A stretch of DNA of 64,000 nucleotides from Chthoniobacter flavus Ellin428 (GTDB taxonomy: Bacteria; Verrucomicrobiota; Verrucomicrobiia; Chthoniobacterales; Chthoniobacteraceae). Every line of letters starts with the position of its first letter. Positions within the stretch are counted from its first letter, which is position 1. Below are positions 53,335 to 61,876 of this stretch, piece by piece. The notes beneath the pieces are model-generated. The model had not been told where the DNA came from. It saw nothing but the letters and a program-made list of their open reading frames with translations, and searched no databases. The position numbers were made by a program, and so were the translations under genes. The DNA lies in the NCBI RefSeq assembly GCF_000173075.1, contig NZ_ABVL01000013.1:148192-212191 (forward strand), in the 5' to 3' direction.

Positions 53335-54189
53335 CGCCTTTTTTACTCGCTCGGTCTCGCGGCGGCTCTGAAGTTCAGAAAAAATGCGCGCTCTTTCTTT
53401 GTCACTTCCGAAAAACTTGCCAAGCAATCTGTTCACCGCTGCCTCGTCTTGTGGCGCCCAGCAAAAAGAATCCTCGATCGCAACTTCCGCAAAATGTTTA
53501 AGCCGATGTAGGGAAGCATTCAACTCGTCCTGCTCGGCGTTCTCCAATTCATTTTGCGTCAATAGCGCGGCTAACTTTCGACCTTCTGGGCTTGCTCGTT
53601 GGATTGCCTCTTCTTCGCTAAAAAACCCCGTTCGATGGGGTTCAATAGGCTTTCGTATATAGCCCGGCACAGTATGAGCCGCTAACAAATCCCGGTAAGC
53701 CTCCAATCTAGCTATACCGTCGTTGCGCAAGGCGACAAATTGGTCCCGATCGAAATCGCCCAACGGAGGAGGCGCATTAAATCCTCCAAGCAGGTTCTTC
53801 ATCTCCTGAACAAGTGCTGCATCCTCGATTCGCGAATACGGTGTCAGGTAGACCTTCCAAAGGATCTTATTAGCAAGCCAAATTCGCGAATAGTCCGGCT
53901 TCGCGGGATATCTCGGCCATCCGACAACGGCGCTTCTAATGCCCAACAATGCACGGAAATAAGCGCGACCATGGTCTTTTCCATTCTGCGCATCCACCTC
54001 GGCGATCATCGCCTCCACCGCTAAATAGTCCTTTTGTTCTACGAGTTGCTTTGCCCGCGCAACAATTTCGGGCGGTGCATCGGCGCCGTCCGGATCGATT
54101 TCCGCCCGCGCAACACAAACAGAGAACAACAGGACAAAGGCTATTCTGACCCAGCGGCAGAGGCCAGCGAGACAAGACATAAGGATCAT
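53329..54189 (-). CDS. Exported hypothetical protein, 286 aa
   Basis: A signal peptide (LCRWVRIAFVLLFSVCVARA, about residues 11-30) precedes a mostly helical soluble part: DGADAPPEIVARAKQLVEQKDYLAVEAMIAEVDAQNGKDHGRAYFRALLGIRS and onward. No family is recognised. The stop codon lies inside the GATTATA array of the R element, so the authentic C-terminus may have been replaced by the repeat. Confidence 0.65.
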   Translation of the reverse strand: MILMSCLAGLCRWVRIAFVLLFSVCVARAEIDPDGADAPPEIVARAKQLVEQKDYLAVEAMIAEVDAQNGKDHGRAYFRALLGIRSAVVGWPRYPAKPDYSRIWLANKILWKVYLTPYSRIEDAALVQEMKNLLGGFNAPPPLGDFDRDQFVALRNDGIARLEAYRDLLAAHTVPGYIRKPIEPHRTGFFSEEEAIQRASPEGRKLAALLTQNELENAEQDELNASLHRLKHFAEVAIEDSFCWAPQDEAAVNRLLGKFFGSDKERARIFSELQSRRETERVKKAL

Positions 54190-54342
54190 GGTTGATGGGT
54201 TGCGGATTGCGTGGGCGAGACTGCAGGTGTAGCCCGGCCATTTTTTCTTACCTCAGCCTGGAAATCTGGCACAGGAGAAAATACCGGGTCGAAATTGCAG
54301 TGGGTCGGTTCTTAAATTTGTGGCCCAGCCCTGTCGGAAGGC

Positions 54343-54617
54343 GGGTCAACTCTTGACAGTTCAACCATTTACTAGACTTCGGCGCGTAATGCCTTGATGC
54401 AAACGGATAGCGTGGTCCTCCCTTTACGGCGTTTTGCCAAAGCGCGTTTCGACGTGCGCTATCTGTCAACTGTCAAGAGTTGACCCCGATTAGACCCCGA
54501 TTAGAGTTGACCCCGATTACCCGATTACGACCGAGTTGACCCCGATTACGACCCGATTACGAAGAGTTGACCCCGATTACGATTGACCCCGATTACCGCC
54601 GATTACCCCGATTAGAC
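54343..54617. mobile_element. R element copy 2 plus GATTAC/GATTAG array
   Basis: The element 54343-54486 (GGGTCAACTCTTGACAGTT and AACTGTCAAGAGTTGACCCC) is followed by about 130 bp of degenerate GTTGACCCCGATTAC units (54480-54617). The array variant differs from that next to copy 1. Confidence 0.85.
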
Positions 54618-54675
54618 AGACTTGGCCGAGCATCCGATCCAAGTCGTCGACTTCAATCATCTAACCACCGACGCA

Positions 54676-54942
54676 TTACGCGCGTTCTCTGCGTTCGTTC
54701 AGGTAGTCGTCTCGACGGCCTGGGGCAACCGGTTCTTCAACGTATTCTGAAGTCTGCTCGTATGTCAGCTTCCCTTTGATCACTTCCATCAGGGCAATGT
54801 CGGCCAAACCCATGCGCGATTCGATTTCCACCATCGGCCTGTGGCCATTGGAAAGTTGACGCACCCGCCTCGAAATGACATTTACGAGGTATTGTTCGTT
54901 TTTGATGACGGCAAGGGCTTTTTCGAGTAGTTGGCTTTGCAT
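54676..54942 (-). CDS. rpoZ: DNA-directed RNA polymerase omega subunit
   Basis: The 88-aa product (MQSQLLEKALAVIKNEQYLVNVISRRVRQLSNGHRPMVEIESRMGLADIALMEVIKGKLTYE) matches omega: a helix, then NVISRRVRQL, then the LADIALMEVIKGKL helix that contacts the beta-prime subunit. Omega latches beta-prime and aids assembly and ppGpp response. It is normally encoded next to gmk, but here it is separate from yicC-gmk-coaC. The frame continues upstream without a protein-like sequence, so ATG 54942 is chosen, although no clear ribosome-binding site is seen. Confidence 0.88.
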   Translation of the reverse strand: MQSQLLEKALAVIKNEQYLVNVISRRVRQLSNGHRPMVEIESRMGLADIALMEVIKGKLTYEQTSEYVEEPVAPGRRDDYLNERRERA

Positions 54943-55104
54943 AAGGAGACGTTTCCCAGCCGACTCAGGGGTTTCACCGCGCGGGCTCCTTAAAAGAGAG
55001 ACAGAAGCAGATGTGCACCGTCGTCTTTTTCGCAGAGATAGCGAGGAGTATTTTCGGAAATGAAGGAATGCACAAACCATTGACCACAATGCGCGCGTCG
55101 GTGC

Positions 55105-56058
55105 TCAATGAGCAAGATGCCGTCGTCGCTTGAGCAGGAATATTAATCCTGAACCAAGTAGCAATACGGCGGAGGCAGGTTCTGGCACGGCTTGAATGGT
55201 AATAAAGGTGGTGGTCAATTCACCTGCCAGCCCGACCGGGTTTCCCGATATTCCCGTTCCGGTGAAGGACGCGTTGTTTACCGTGTCATACGCCGTGTAA
55301 TTGGCTTGGAAGTTATAGGTCTGTCCGGGGACCAAAGTGCCAGGAGCGATGGTGAAGGAAGTCAGAGCTGGATCGCTTTTCCCGAGGCCGTTCTGGGAAA
55401 CGCTTGGAGCGGAAATGGGCTCTAAATTGGAATCGACAAACTCAAACTTGATTTGGGCGGCGGAGGTGCTCGAGCCGGTCGCAGCCGAATAGGCAGTGAA
55501 CGAACTCGTGTTGAATGTGAGGACGGTGGTAGCTGTGGGGTCAATGAGGAGATTAGTGCCGCTCCAGGTTCCGCCGCTGGTGAGCGTTGGGGAGCTCGGA
55601 TAGACGGGATTCACGGTATTCAGTGAAAGGGTCGGTGTCACAGTGGCATTGCCGAGGGTAAGGGAAAAGTTTCCCGTCCCGTATTGTGTATTCAATGCTG
55701 CCTGTGTCGCGAAGGGCGCACCCCAATGATATATGTGGTAGCCATTACCGGTTGCCCAGTTCGGGGCGGAGGAGGGACCGGTTGAAAACGTAATGCTGCC
55801 GCCATTGGGGTAGCCGAGGATGGGAGCGGCGGAAAGGCTTGCCCCACCAGTATCAATTGCTGCGACCATGGAGAATTGACTGACGTAAAACCCACCGAGC
55901 GGGGTATAGCCGTTGGAAAAAGAAGCGCTGCCTGTTTGTTGTAGGGATTCTTGCTCGTGTATGTTGTAGGTGGTCGCCGAGGAGGCGCGGGCACTGAAAG
56001 GCAGTCCTTGGAAATAGGCCAGCAGTGCGCAGATGGTAAGATATGCCTTTGTGTTCAT
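55105..56058 (-). CDS. PEP-CTERM sorting domain protein
   Basis: This 317-aa protein has an N-terminal signal peptide (MNTKAYLTICALLAYFQGLPFSARA). The PEP-CTERM tail VPEPASAVLLLGSGLIFLLKRRRHLAH consists of Val-Pro-Glu-Pro, a membrane helix and an Arg-rich end. Exosortase removes this tail while the protein is exported with exopolysaccharide. The body is beta-rich and Ser/Thr/Asn-rich (GSITFSTGPSSAPNWATGNGYHIYHWG). The tail's presence implies an exosortase elsewhere. Confidence 0.92.
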   Translation of the reverse strand: MNTKAYLTICALLAYFQGLPFSARASSATTYNIHEQESLQQTGSASFSNGYTPLGGFYVSQFSMVAAIDTGGASLSAAPILGYPNGGSITFSTGPSSAPNWATGNGYHIYHWGAPFATQAALNTQYGTGNFSLTLGNATVTPTLSLNTVNPVYPSSPTLTSGGTWSGTNLLIDPTATTVLTFNTSSFTAYSAATGSSTSAAQIKFEFVDSNLEPISAPSVSQNGLGKSDPALTSFTIAPGTLVPGQTYNFQANYTAYDTVNNASFTGTGISGNPVGLAGELTTTFITIQAVPEPASAVLLLGSGLIFLLKRRRHLAH

Positions 56059-56329
56059 GTTACTTTTTCGAGTGCGGCTTGTGGATCACATGCCGCAGCT
56101 ACGCATTCGTGTGTAGAACGCAATGCGGTTCGTGTCGAAGCTTATTCCGTATTTGTGCGGAGCCTTTCAATCTGGGTCTACGGTGCAGTCTTGAGCCTGA
56201 AGTAAACGTGTTTCAAGCCTCGTTCCTCGCTGCAGTCGCGTAAATCCCTCAAGGGCCTCCAGGGGTGAAGATCTAATTCCAGCGATACCAGCGGTATTCC
56301 ATCCGTGACCGGCACCTAAAACAATGACG

Positions 56330-56518
56330 CTATCTCGATTGCCACTTGTAGAGGTGCATAGCGATATACATGGCGAGCATGCCTATCAAAAATCCCGAAG
56401 AGTAAATTCCCATTGCCCGAAACCTCGCCGCGCCTCCGACGAGCCACGCCAAGCAGTTCGCAATGACAAGGACGACCATCACGGCAGTGACATAGACTGA
56501 AAGACGTCGCTGTTTCAT
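56330..56518 (-). CDS. Small two-pass membrane protein, 62 aa
   Basis: MKQRRLSVYVTAVMVVLVIANCLAWLVGGAARFRAMGIYSSGFLIGMLAMYIAMHLYKWQSR has two clear hydrophobic helices with basic flanks. No family is recognised. An overlapping longer frame in another phase is less protein-like. Confidence 0.55.
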   Translation of the reverse strand: MKQRRLSVYVTAVMVVLVIANCLAWLVGGAARFRAMGIYSSGFLIGMLAMYIAMHLYKWQSR

Positions 56519-56595
56519 AGTCCCAAAATAGTTCGATCCACAGTCGATGCATCCGATATGTAGTCGCCCCGCTCCGTGGTGGGCGGCGACTGAGC

Positions 56596-56750
56596 CTAAG
56601 CATTACCCACATCTCAAAAAAGACTTCGGATGGGGCCCGCGAATCACGCAGATAACGCGAATGAGGAGGATTTTATTCGCGTGATTTGCGTGATTCGCAG
56701 GCACTTCTTCTCTCCGCGGGGCGTTCAAAAAAGAGGTGGGTAATGCTGAG
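56596..56750. mobile_element. MITE-like element beta-3
   Basis: It begins CTAAGCATTACCCACATCT and ends AGAGGTGGGTAATGCTGAG with the beta palindrome between. Flanks GACTGAGC and GACAGAGC differ at one of eight positions, an eroded target duplication. Confidence 0.85.
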
Positions 56751-56993
56751 GACAGAGCGCGGCATGAAATGGACCGGAAAGTCTCCGCTTGAGAACCGAT
56801 CCAATGGGAGCCTCGCCCCAATGTCGTGCTCTGCTCTGCCATGAAACAATGGGAGGGGATCGGCGATTCATACGCTCACGACGCAGAGGCCGCTCGAAGA
56901 AGGAATGTGAAGGTTTTTGAGGCTCCTCCCGTCTCAACCAGCAACAACCGCTGGATGAATTCTCCCGTTAAATCTTCAGCCGAAAATCCAATC

Positions 56994-59684
56994 ATGAAAT
57001 ATCTCCTTCGGGCAGTGATGACGGCGGCGCTGGCCGTCGCCGCAGCGCAGGCCCATGCGGGCACACTTTTTTACGTGGGCATCCCGGGCAATGGAAGTGA
57101 CGCCGGTTCCGGGATCACGACGAGCAATGTTTATACGGCGGCCGCCGGCGGTGGGAACGCGCCGGGAGGGTTGAGCATCGGCGGCGTGCCGTTCACGCCG
57201 CTCGTCATCTCGGGGAACTCGGCGACCGCGGCCGGATTAACCCTTAGCGCGGCCACGGGCACGCTGGCCGCCGGCGGTGGAAAGAGTGCCAGCATCGAGG
57301 CGGACGGCTCGCTCGGCGAGGTGCTCTCCCGCGCGACTTTTAATCAAGGCGCAGACAACGGCTCCGAGCAGTACCTGGTGTTGGATCCTGCGACGCTGCA
57401 GGCCGGGAAGACCTACGATCTGCGGGTTTATTTTTGCAATCCGTCCGGCCAGAACCGGCAGATCGATCTGGCCTTTGCGGGCGACGGTCAACCCGCGGTG
57501 GCGACGGATTTCTTCAACGAAGACGATGCGACGACTTCTCCTGGCGGCTTTACTGACGCAAACCAGGTCTACTACGTCGATTACCGGTTCACTTGGGATG
57601 GATCGACGAGCCCGGGCGTCACCGTCACCCAGCGCTCAGGCAGCACGCCTTTCAGCTTTTACGCGCTCACCAATCAGGAAGTGGCCGGCCCATCGGCCGC
57701 CTTGCCGCCCGGGGCGGTCGCCGAGGGGCCGAGCCCCGTGACGCCGGGCGCCATCCGCACGGATGCCGGCGTCGAGGACGACACGGACCAGAGCGATGTC
57801 GGAATCTCCAGCGATGTTTTCTACGGCGATGAGAGCCTGCAAAGGAATGGACATTGGGTGGAAGTGGGAAGCTATGGGCGTTGCTGGCAGCCGAATCATG
57901 TCGACGAGAACTGGAGTCCCTACACGGTGGGCCACTGGGTCTATGCCTCCGATGGCGGCTGGACGTGGGATTCGGACGAGGACTGGGGCTGGGCCACGTA
58001 TCACTACGGTCGGTGGTGCCATGCCGATAACGGCTGGTTCTGGACGCCGGGCCGGGTGTGGGCTCCCTCCTGGTGCTCCTGGAGATTTGGCGGCGGCCAT
58101 GTGGGGTGGGCGCCTTTGCCTCCCGAAGCTGGGTTCTCGGCAAATGTAGGAATCGGGGGCTGGGCCGACAATCATTACGGCCTCGGGCCGCAGGCTTATA
58201 ACTTTGTCTCCGTGCGCGACTTCGGCGCGCCGCAGATTTCACGAGTGATCATTCAGCGTCAGCAAAACGTGAATATCATCCAAAAAACGACGAACGTCAC
58301 GAATATCACCAATAACAATCATGTCGTCTATGCCGGTGGTCCCAGCCTTTCCTCCATCAATAACACGCTGACCCGCGGAGGCGGCCGTCCCTTCTCGCCG
58401 GTGGTGATTCAGCGCAATACCGCACTAAGTCCCGTGGGAGCAGGTGGCAGGTTTGTGCAGAAGGGGAATGTCCTGGCGATTGCCGGGCCGAAGATTGTCG
58501 CCGGAGGGAAGGCCACGAGAGTTCCGAAGGTCACGGCCACCATTCCCGCGACGAAGTTGGACAAAGGATGGGCGCAGATCAAAGACCCGAAATTGGCCGC
58601 GCAGTTGAAAACGAAGATCGCCAGCGAGTCGAATGGCTTAACTCCGCAAAATGCTCCCGCCCGGCCCCTGGGACAACCGATCGTCAATGGAGAACAGAAG
58701 CCCGGCCAGACGCCGCATAGACCCGGAGAAACGATCGCGAAGCCTGGGCAGACGATTCCCGGCGAAACGCCCGGAAAGCCGAATCAATCTCCGCGCAAGC
58801 CCGGAGAAACGATCGCGAAGCCCGGCCAGACGATTCCCGGCGAAGCGCCCGGAAAACCGAATCAATCTCCGCGCAAGCCCGGAGAAACCATCGAGAAGCC
58901 CGGCCAGACGATTCCCGGCGAAGCGCCTGGAAAACCGAATCAACCGCCGCGCAAGCCCGGAGAAGTGATCGAGAAGCCCGGCCAGACAATTCCTGGCGAA
59001 GCGCCTGGAAAACCGAATCAACCGCTGCGCAAGCCCGGAGAAGTGATCGCGAAGCCTGGGCAGACGATTCCCGGCGAAGCGCCCGGAAAACCGAATCAAC
59101 CGCCGCGCAAGCCCGGCGAAACGATCGAGAAGCCTGGGCAGACGATTCCCGGCGAAGCGCCTGGAAAACCGAATCAACCTCCACGCAAGCCCGGAGAAAC
59201 GATCGAGAAGCCTGGGCAGACGATTCCCGGCGAAGCGCCCGGAAAACCGAATCAGCCGCCGCGCAAGCCTGCGGAGGCTGAAAAACCCGCCCCGCCTGAG
59301 AAAAAGCCGGAGAAGAAGTCAGAGCGCCCCGCGCAGCCTCAGCAGCCCATTGAAAAACCGGAGAAACCAGCAAAACCGCAAAAGCCGGAGCGTCCTCCGA
59401 AAGAAGAGATCAAGCGCCCCCAGGCGCCGGTCGAGCCCATGACCAAGCGCCCGCCAGCGGAGGCTCCGAAGGAGAAGCGCCCTGAACAACCGGTTCCGAA
59501 ACCACCGGAGGAGCGTCCGCGTGAAGGAAAACACAAGGAGCCCGCGCCGCAGGTTTCTCGCCCGGAAACCAAGGAAGCGCCGAAGCCTGAAAACAAGAGC
59601 AAGGAACCGCCGAAGGAGGGAAACAAAGGCAAGGAAGGCGACAAGGGCAAAGGCAAAGGCAAAGCAACGCCAGAACCACATTAG
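56994..59684 (+). CDS. Secreted protein with WxxH-type domain and 26-residue repeats, 896 aa
   Basis: ATG 56994 gives a signal peptide (MKYLLRAVMTAALAVAAAQAHA). Residues 25-240 form a beta domain. The block HWVEVGSYGRCWQPNHVDENWSPYTVGHWVYASDGGWTWDSDEDWGWATYHYGRWCHADNGWFWTPG is a Trp-rich DUF6600-type module. From 58719 to 59264 there are exactly seven 26-residue units around KPGQTIPGEAPGKPNQ, then a Pro/Lys/Glu-rich tail to the end. The repeat and tail are probably a long cell-wall or outer-surface spacer. The longer upstream frame lacks a signal peptide. Confidence 0.8.
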   Translation: MKYLLRAVMTAALAVAAAQAHAGTLFYVGIPGNGSDAGSGITTSNVYTAAAGGGNAPGGLSIGGVPFTPLVISGNSATAAGLTLSAATGTLAAGGGKSASIEADGSLGEVLSRATFNQGADNGSEQYLVLDPATLQAGKTYDLRVYFCNPSGQNRQIDLAFAGDGQPAVATDFFNEDDATTSPGGFTDANQVYYVDYRFTWDGSTSPGVTVTQRSGSTPFSFYALTNQEVAGPSAALPPGAVAEGPSPVTPGAIRTDAGVEDDTDQSDVGISSDVFYGDESLQRNGHWVEVGSYGRCWQPNHVDENWSPYTVGHWVYASDGGWTWDSDEDWGWATYHYGRWCHADNGWFWTPGRVWAPSWCSWRFGGGHVGWAPLPPEAGFSANVGIGGWADNHYGLGPQAYNFVSVRDFGAPQISRVIIQRQQNVNIIQKTTNVTNITNNNHVVYAGGPSLSSINNTLTRGGGRPFSPVVIQRNTALSPVGAGGRFVQKGNVLAIAGPKIVAGGKATRVPKVTATIPATKLDKGWAQIKDPKLAAQLKTKIASESNGLTPQNAPARPLGQPIVNGEQKPGQTPHRPGETIAKPGQTIPGETPGKPNQSPRKPGETIAKPGQTIPGEAPGKPNQSPRKPGETIEKPGQTIPGEAPGKPNQPPRKPGEVIEKPGQTIPGEAPGKPNQPLRKPGEVIAKPGQTIPGEAPGKPNQPPRKPGETIEKPGQTIPGEAPGKPNQPPRKPGETIEKPGQTIPGEAPGKPNQPPRKPAEAEKPAPPEKKPEKKSERPAQPQQPIEKPEKPAKPQKPERPPKEEIKRPQAPVEPMTKRPPAEAPKEKRPEQPVPKPPEERPREGKHKEPAPQVSRPETKEAPKPENKSKEPPKEGNKGKEGDKGKGKGKATPEPH
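58719..59264 (+). repeat. Seven 78-bp in-frame tandem repeats
   Basis: Unit: (R/K)PGE(T/V)I(A/E)KPGQTIPGE(A/T)PGKPNQ(S/P)(P/L)R. The seven copies vary only at the residues shown in parentheses. They lie wholly inside the secreted-protein gene. Confidence 0.95.
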
Positions 59685-59706
59685 ACAAAGCAGACAAAGC
59701 AGAAGA

Positions 59707-59904
59707 CGGGGTCAACTCTGGACAGTTAGCAAATTTACTAGACCTCGGCGCGGAATGCCTTGATGCCAACGGATAGCGTGGTCCTCCATTTACGGCGTTT
59801 TGCCAAAGCGCGTTTCGACGTGCGCTATCTGTCAACGGTCAAGAGTTGACCCTGATCATTGATTGACCCCGATCATTGACCCCGATCACGCCGATCACGC
59901 CCCT
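59707..59904. mobile_element. R element copy 3 plus GATCATT/GATCACG array
   Basis: The element 59707-59852 (GGGGTCAACTCTGGACAGTT and complement with one change) is followed by units of TTGACCCCGATCATT and GATCACG. Third array variant, distinct from the other two copies. Confidence 0.82.
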
Positions 59905-60279
59905 GTGAAAAAAGTGCCCGCGAATAACACGAATGACACAAATGGGCGTATTTTTCATTCGCGTCATCTGTGTGATTCGCGGGCCAAATAATCTCGCTGC
60001 CGCTTCCTCCTGCGGGCGGAAACTCTGTTTCTTGATCGGCGCTCTGGATCGCCGATCGATTAAAATGGGGAAACGGAGTTTCAAGCCGGATGTTGCGTTC
60101 CCAAAGCGCTTCGCTAATTGTTGGCGGTCCGGGCCGGACGGGCGTAGCCGTCGCCACCCTGCGGGCAGATTGCGTCTGACCTCTCGCTCCGCTCGAGTTT
60201 GGGAACGAGAGGGTAAAAGGAATGTGCAGTCATTGACATATGCGATCTTATTCTATTCACACAATCCGCTGGAGGCCCT

Positions 60280-60735
60280 ATGGGGACATGGGGAACTGAC
60301 AGCTTTCAAAATGACTGGGCGCTGGATTGGCTGGGTGATATCCGAGAGTGCAGAGATGCCTCGCTTGTTCGCACTGCATTGAGCCAAGTTGTCGAGCACG
60401 GCGGCACAAAACATTCGCCACCTTCCATTCTCGAGAGGTTGCGTGGTCGTTCACATCATACGGCTTGGTTGACGGCTAGTGTTGCGGCCAAGTCCTTGGC
60501 CGCTGCTGAAATCGTGGCTGCATGGCGTGGCCATCCGTCTTCGAACTTGCCCGATAGCGTTATTGCATGGGTGCAGCAATACTCATCTTCATTTCACCCC
60601 GACTTGGTCGCTCTTGCTCAAAAGGCAACGGCTATTGTCAAGACCAACTCAGAACTAAAGGACTTGCGGGAAGAGAGCGATGTCGCTGGCTGGAGAAAAT
60701 CGGTTGAGGATTTGGAGCGACGACTAGCCGAATAA
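60280..60735 (+). CDS. DUF4259 domain-containing protein, 151 aa
   Basis: The start MGTWGTDSFQNDWALDWLGDI is the characteristic DUF4259 opening (MGTWG.xxFDNDxAxDW). An all-helical body follows, with a C-terminal charged helix (NSELKDLREESDVAGWRKSVEDLERRLAE). Domain function is unknown; such proteins often occur singly in accessory DNA. A longer upstream frame is discarded because ATG 60280 coincides with the domain start. Confidence 0.9.
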   Translation: MGTWGTDSFQNDWALDWLGDIRECRDASLVRTALSQVVEHGGTKHSPPSILERLRGRSHHTAWLTASVAAKSLAAAEIVAAWRGHPSSNLPDSVIAWVQQYSSSFHPDLVALAQKATAIVKTNSELKDLREESDVAGWRKSVEDLERRLAE

Positions 60736-60810
60736 ATGTTCCGAAGAAAGGGGAGAAAGCGCACTGCCGTCCAAAATAAATGGAGGGAGAGAAGGGGGAG
60801 GGTGGAAGGC

Positions 60811-61330
60811 GGGGTCAACTCTTGACAGTTGGTGCGCCCGTGAAGCGGGCGTCAGCGCGGGTGAAAGTCCCGTCGGTGCAATTAGACGGTTCAGCACCGC
60901 AGACCGTGCCAACTGCGTCGCCGCGAGGCGGGGTGGGGAGCAGGCATGGAGTCGAACCGGCAGGTCGCAATGAACACATGAACCACATAAATGAGCCTCG
61001 AAAAAGTACTCCCGGCAGCCGAGCCCCTCAATTGTGGGCGAAGGCCGCAGAACTGGAACCCGGACCAACCGTCGAGGGTTCTGGCAATGGACCGGCGGGG
61101 TCTGCGTGGGCGACATGTCGGGAAGTGACGCTCGGGTAAACGGGGAGGTCTGTCATGGCGAGTAAAGACTCAACCGACGGCACAACTCCGGAGACGGAGA
61201 AGGCGGTGCGGGCCGTGGCAGAAGTCGGAGGCGTTCGTAGTAGCGATGATATCGTGCAGGGAAAAAGGTTTGAGCGAAGCGCCTACCGGTCCATTCCGTC
61301 CAGCCGAGGATTTTTCGGTTGCATGCGATA
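60811..61330 (+). mobile_element. Half R element interrupted by a 5' group II intron remnant
   Basis: The R left end GGGGTCAACTCTTGACAGTTG (60811-60831) is followed directly by a group II intron 5' end: GTGCG (60832), CCCGTGAAGCGGGCG, and GCGGGTGAAAGTCCCGTC. Further domain-I-like stretches follow (GACCGTGCCAACTGCG, CCGCGAGGCGGGGTGGGG). A short ORF starts at ATG 61155 after GGGAGGTCTGTC and stops after about 58 codons. No reverse-transcriptase motifs, domain V or 3' end were found, so it is truncated and inactive. Confidence 0.6.
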
Positions 61331-61430
61331 GTGTTCATATGATCACTTTCCTATGTGAAAGAGAATCCCTGTTTCCCATGTCTCCAATGCCGTAGGATCA
61401 TACTCTGCCGGCGGTAACGGCCACCTCCGC

Positions 61431-61803
61431 ATGAACTTGAACTTTCTTCGCCGCGCCGCCCGGTGGGCGGAAAAGATCGCTGTGGCTCAACGCCAGTTGG
61501 CCGACGAACTGGCGCAAGGAACTTCGAAGAGTTGAAGACGCGCAGGATCCGCTCGGGCAATACATGATCGAGGCCAGGCACCGGTATTTGTGCGCGGCGC
61601 GAGCAGACAAGACCAAGGCCCAGAAGAGTGTCGATCGTGAATTGGAACGCTCCTATGTCGAGGCGATGAACGTCGGATTCAAAGGCGGATTTGCCCTCTG
61701 GATGTCGCTGATGCGCATGGGCAAGACGCCGGAGGAGATTGCCCAGCAAGAGATCGCGCGCCCGAGCGGTCCGGAACCCGATGCGCTTTCCGGCCGATCC
61801 TAA
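61431..61803 (+). pseudogene. Small hypothetical gene, apparently frameshifted
   Basis: ATG 61431 opens MNLNFLRRAARWAEKIAVAQRQLADELAQG and stops at 61535. The next frame takes over at about 61519 (ELRRVEDAQDPLGQYMIEARHRYLCAARADKTKAQKSVDRELERSYVEAMNVGFKGGFALWMSLMRMGKTPEEIAQQEIARP) and stops at 61803. Both halves have the same helical, charged character, so one gene with a +1/-1 shift near 61520 is the simpler reading. Two overlapping genes remain possible. No family is recognised. Confidence 0.5.
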
Positions 61804-61876
61804 CTGAGGGGCATCGATGCGAATCGCCGCCTCGGGCCTTGTCGACTCCAGCCGACGTGCCCTATAGAGTGGAGGC

